A DNA stretch of 64,000 nucleotides from Serinus canaria (Eukaryota > Chordata > Aves > Passeriformes > Fringillidae). The DNA lies in NCBI RefSeq assembly GCF_022539315.1, contig NC_066313.1:72109934-72173933 (forward strand). The letters run 5' to 3'. Under the pieces are notes generated by a model. It saw nothing but the letters and a program-made list of their open reading frames with translations. It was not told where the DNA came from and searched no databases. The position numbers and the translations under genes were made by a program. Positions 63,401 through 64,000 of the stretch are shown here, one piece after another. Position 1 is the first letter of the stretch. Each line of letters opens with the position of its first letter.

Positions 63401-64000
63401 ATTTTCCGTACTGGATATCTGTCTGTCACTGGAACGTAATGGAATAAAATTCCCGGGAAAGTAGAGTCTTCATGGCAATTTGAGTATATCTAGCATTTGT
63501 ATCAGCAGTGATTATTTTTTTTTTTTTAAAGTAGATGATCAATAACATTGCAAAGCACGTATATAGTAAGGTGTACGTTTTTAGGTTTGAGGTTTTGGTT
63601 CCAGGTTTGAGAACCTCAGCTGAACTCAGAGGATTAAAATGCAAGTATTTCAGTAATCGGCGATACAGGATGAAAAACAACTTTTTTTTTAAACATCTGT
63701 AAAGTGTGTTCATGTTTGGATGACAAGTTAACTAGTAAATGAGAGTCAGTGCTTTTTAGACAGAAAGTGCAACAAAAGCTGCGTAATGTCCCCCTCACTT
63801 TAAAATATCAATAACTAACCTCATTGGTTTTTTAAAGATAATTCGTGTGGTTTTTATTAACTCTGCAAGTAGAGATAAGGCATACTAGGTTTATTTTAAA
63901 GGAATCCCTCCAAAATAGAGCTTTTAATAACTCTAGCTTTGAATGTGACAGATAATGCTTAACACAGACAATACTGCAGTGTGTAGTTTATAAATGGGAG
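62976..64000 (+). other. GPC5: Start of GPC5 intron 1
   Basis: It begins with the splice donor GTAAGG. The first 400 bp are still in the CpG island, and the rest is AT-rich with T-runs (near 63513-63528 and 63680). No further coding exon is visible before the window ends. Confidence 0.75.

Noticed and set aside
24142..63616. Shared 15-mer CAGGTTTGAGAACCT near 24145 and near 63602
   Set aside because: One or two shared 15-mers are expected by chance in 64 kb; flanks do not align.

Overview
The window is vertebrate nuclear DNA, almost certainly from a bird. It is AT-rich and gene-poor, with three sharp CpG islands. It carries CR1 LINE fragments with typical avian 3' ends and no mammalian-type SINEs. 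It holds a complete miR-17-92 microRNA cluster on the + strand, followed about 20 kb downstream by exon 1 of glypican-5 (GPC5). That gene order matches human 13q31.3, and the avian equivalent would be expected on a chromosome 1 homologue. A passerine or other neoavian source is only a guess.

Layout. 1-8 kb: AT-rich non-coding DNA with a (GTTT)n microsatellite, a poly(A)/poly(G) tract and a strong small hairpin near 6.1 kb. 8.0-9.6 kb: an orphan CpG island containing a hexanucleotide minisatellite, followed by a good poly(A) signal; this may be an unannotated lncRNA. 9.6-38 kb: a long non-coding stretch with short CR1 fragments and several small inverted repeats, and no supportable gene. 38.15-41 kb: the large CpG island promoter of MIR17HG, with NF-Y, YY1, E2F and repeated CACGTG (Myc/Max) motifs and a G-quadruplex candidate. 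41-44.6 kb: the MIR17HG transcription unit, with a likely 88-nt internal exon, a splice acceptor just before the cluster, the six hairpins miR-17, 18a, 19a, 20a, 19b-1 and 92a-1 at 42245-43042, and a poly(A) signal at 44577. 44.6-62.5 kb: non-coding spacer with an LTR-like insertion near 52 kb, an old CR1 copy of about 850 bp at 53.6-54.5 kb that retains pol C-terminal remnants, a GC-rich patch at 58.5 kb and another CR1 end. 62.58-63.4 kb: CpG island and coding exon 1 of GPC5, ending at a consensus splice donor; the rest of GPC5 lies beyond the window.

The six microRNAs are processed from one primary transcript. They act as post-transcriptional repressors with four seed families: AAAGUGC (17/20a), AAGGUGC (18a), GUGCAAA (19a/19b) and AUUGCAC (92a). 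The promoter motif set fits the known Myc/E2F control of this locus. The most notable departure from the known family is a single substitution inside mature miR-19a that keeps the hairpin paired through a G-U wobble. Most long open frames in the CpG islands are GC-driven artefacts and are not annotated as genes.
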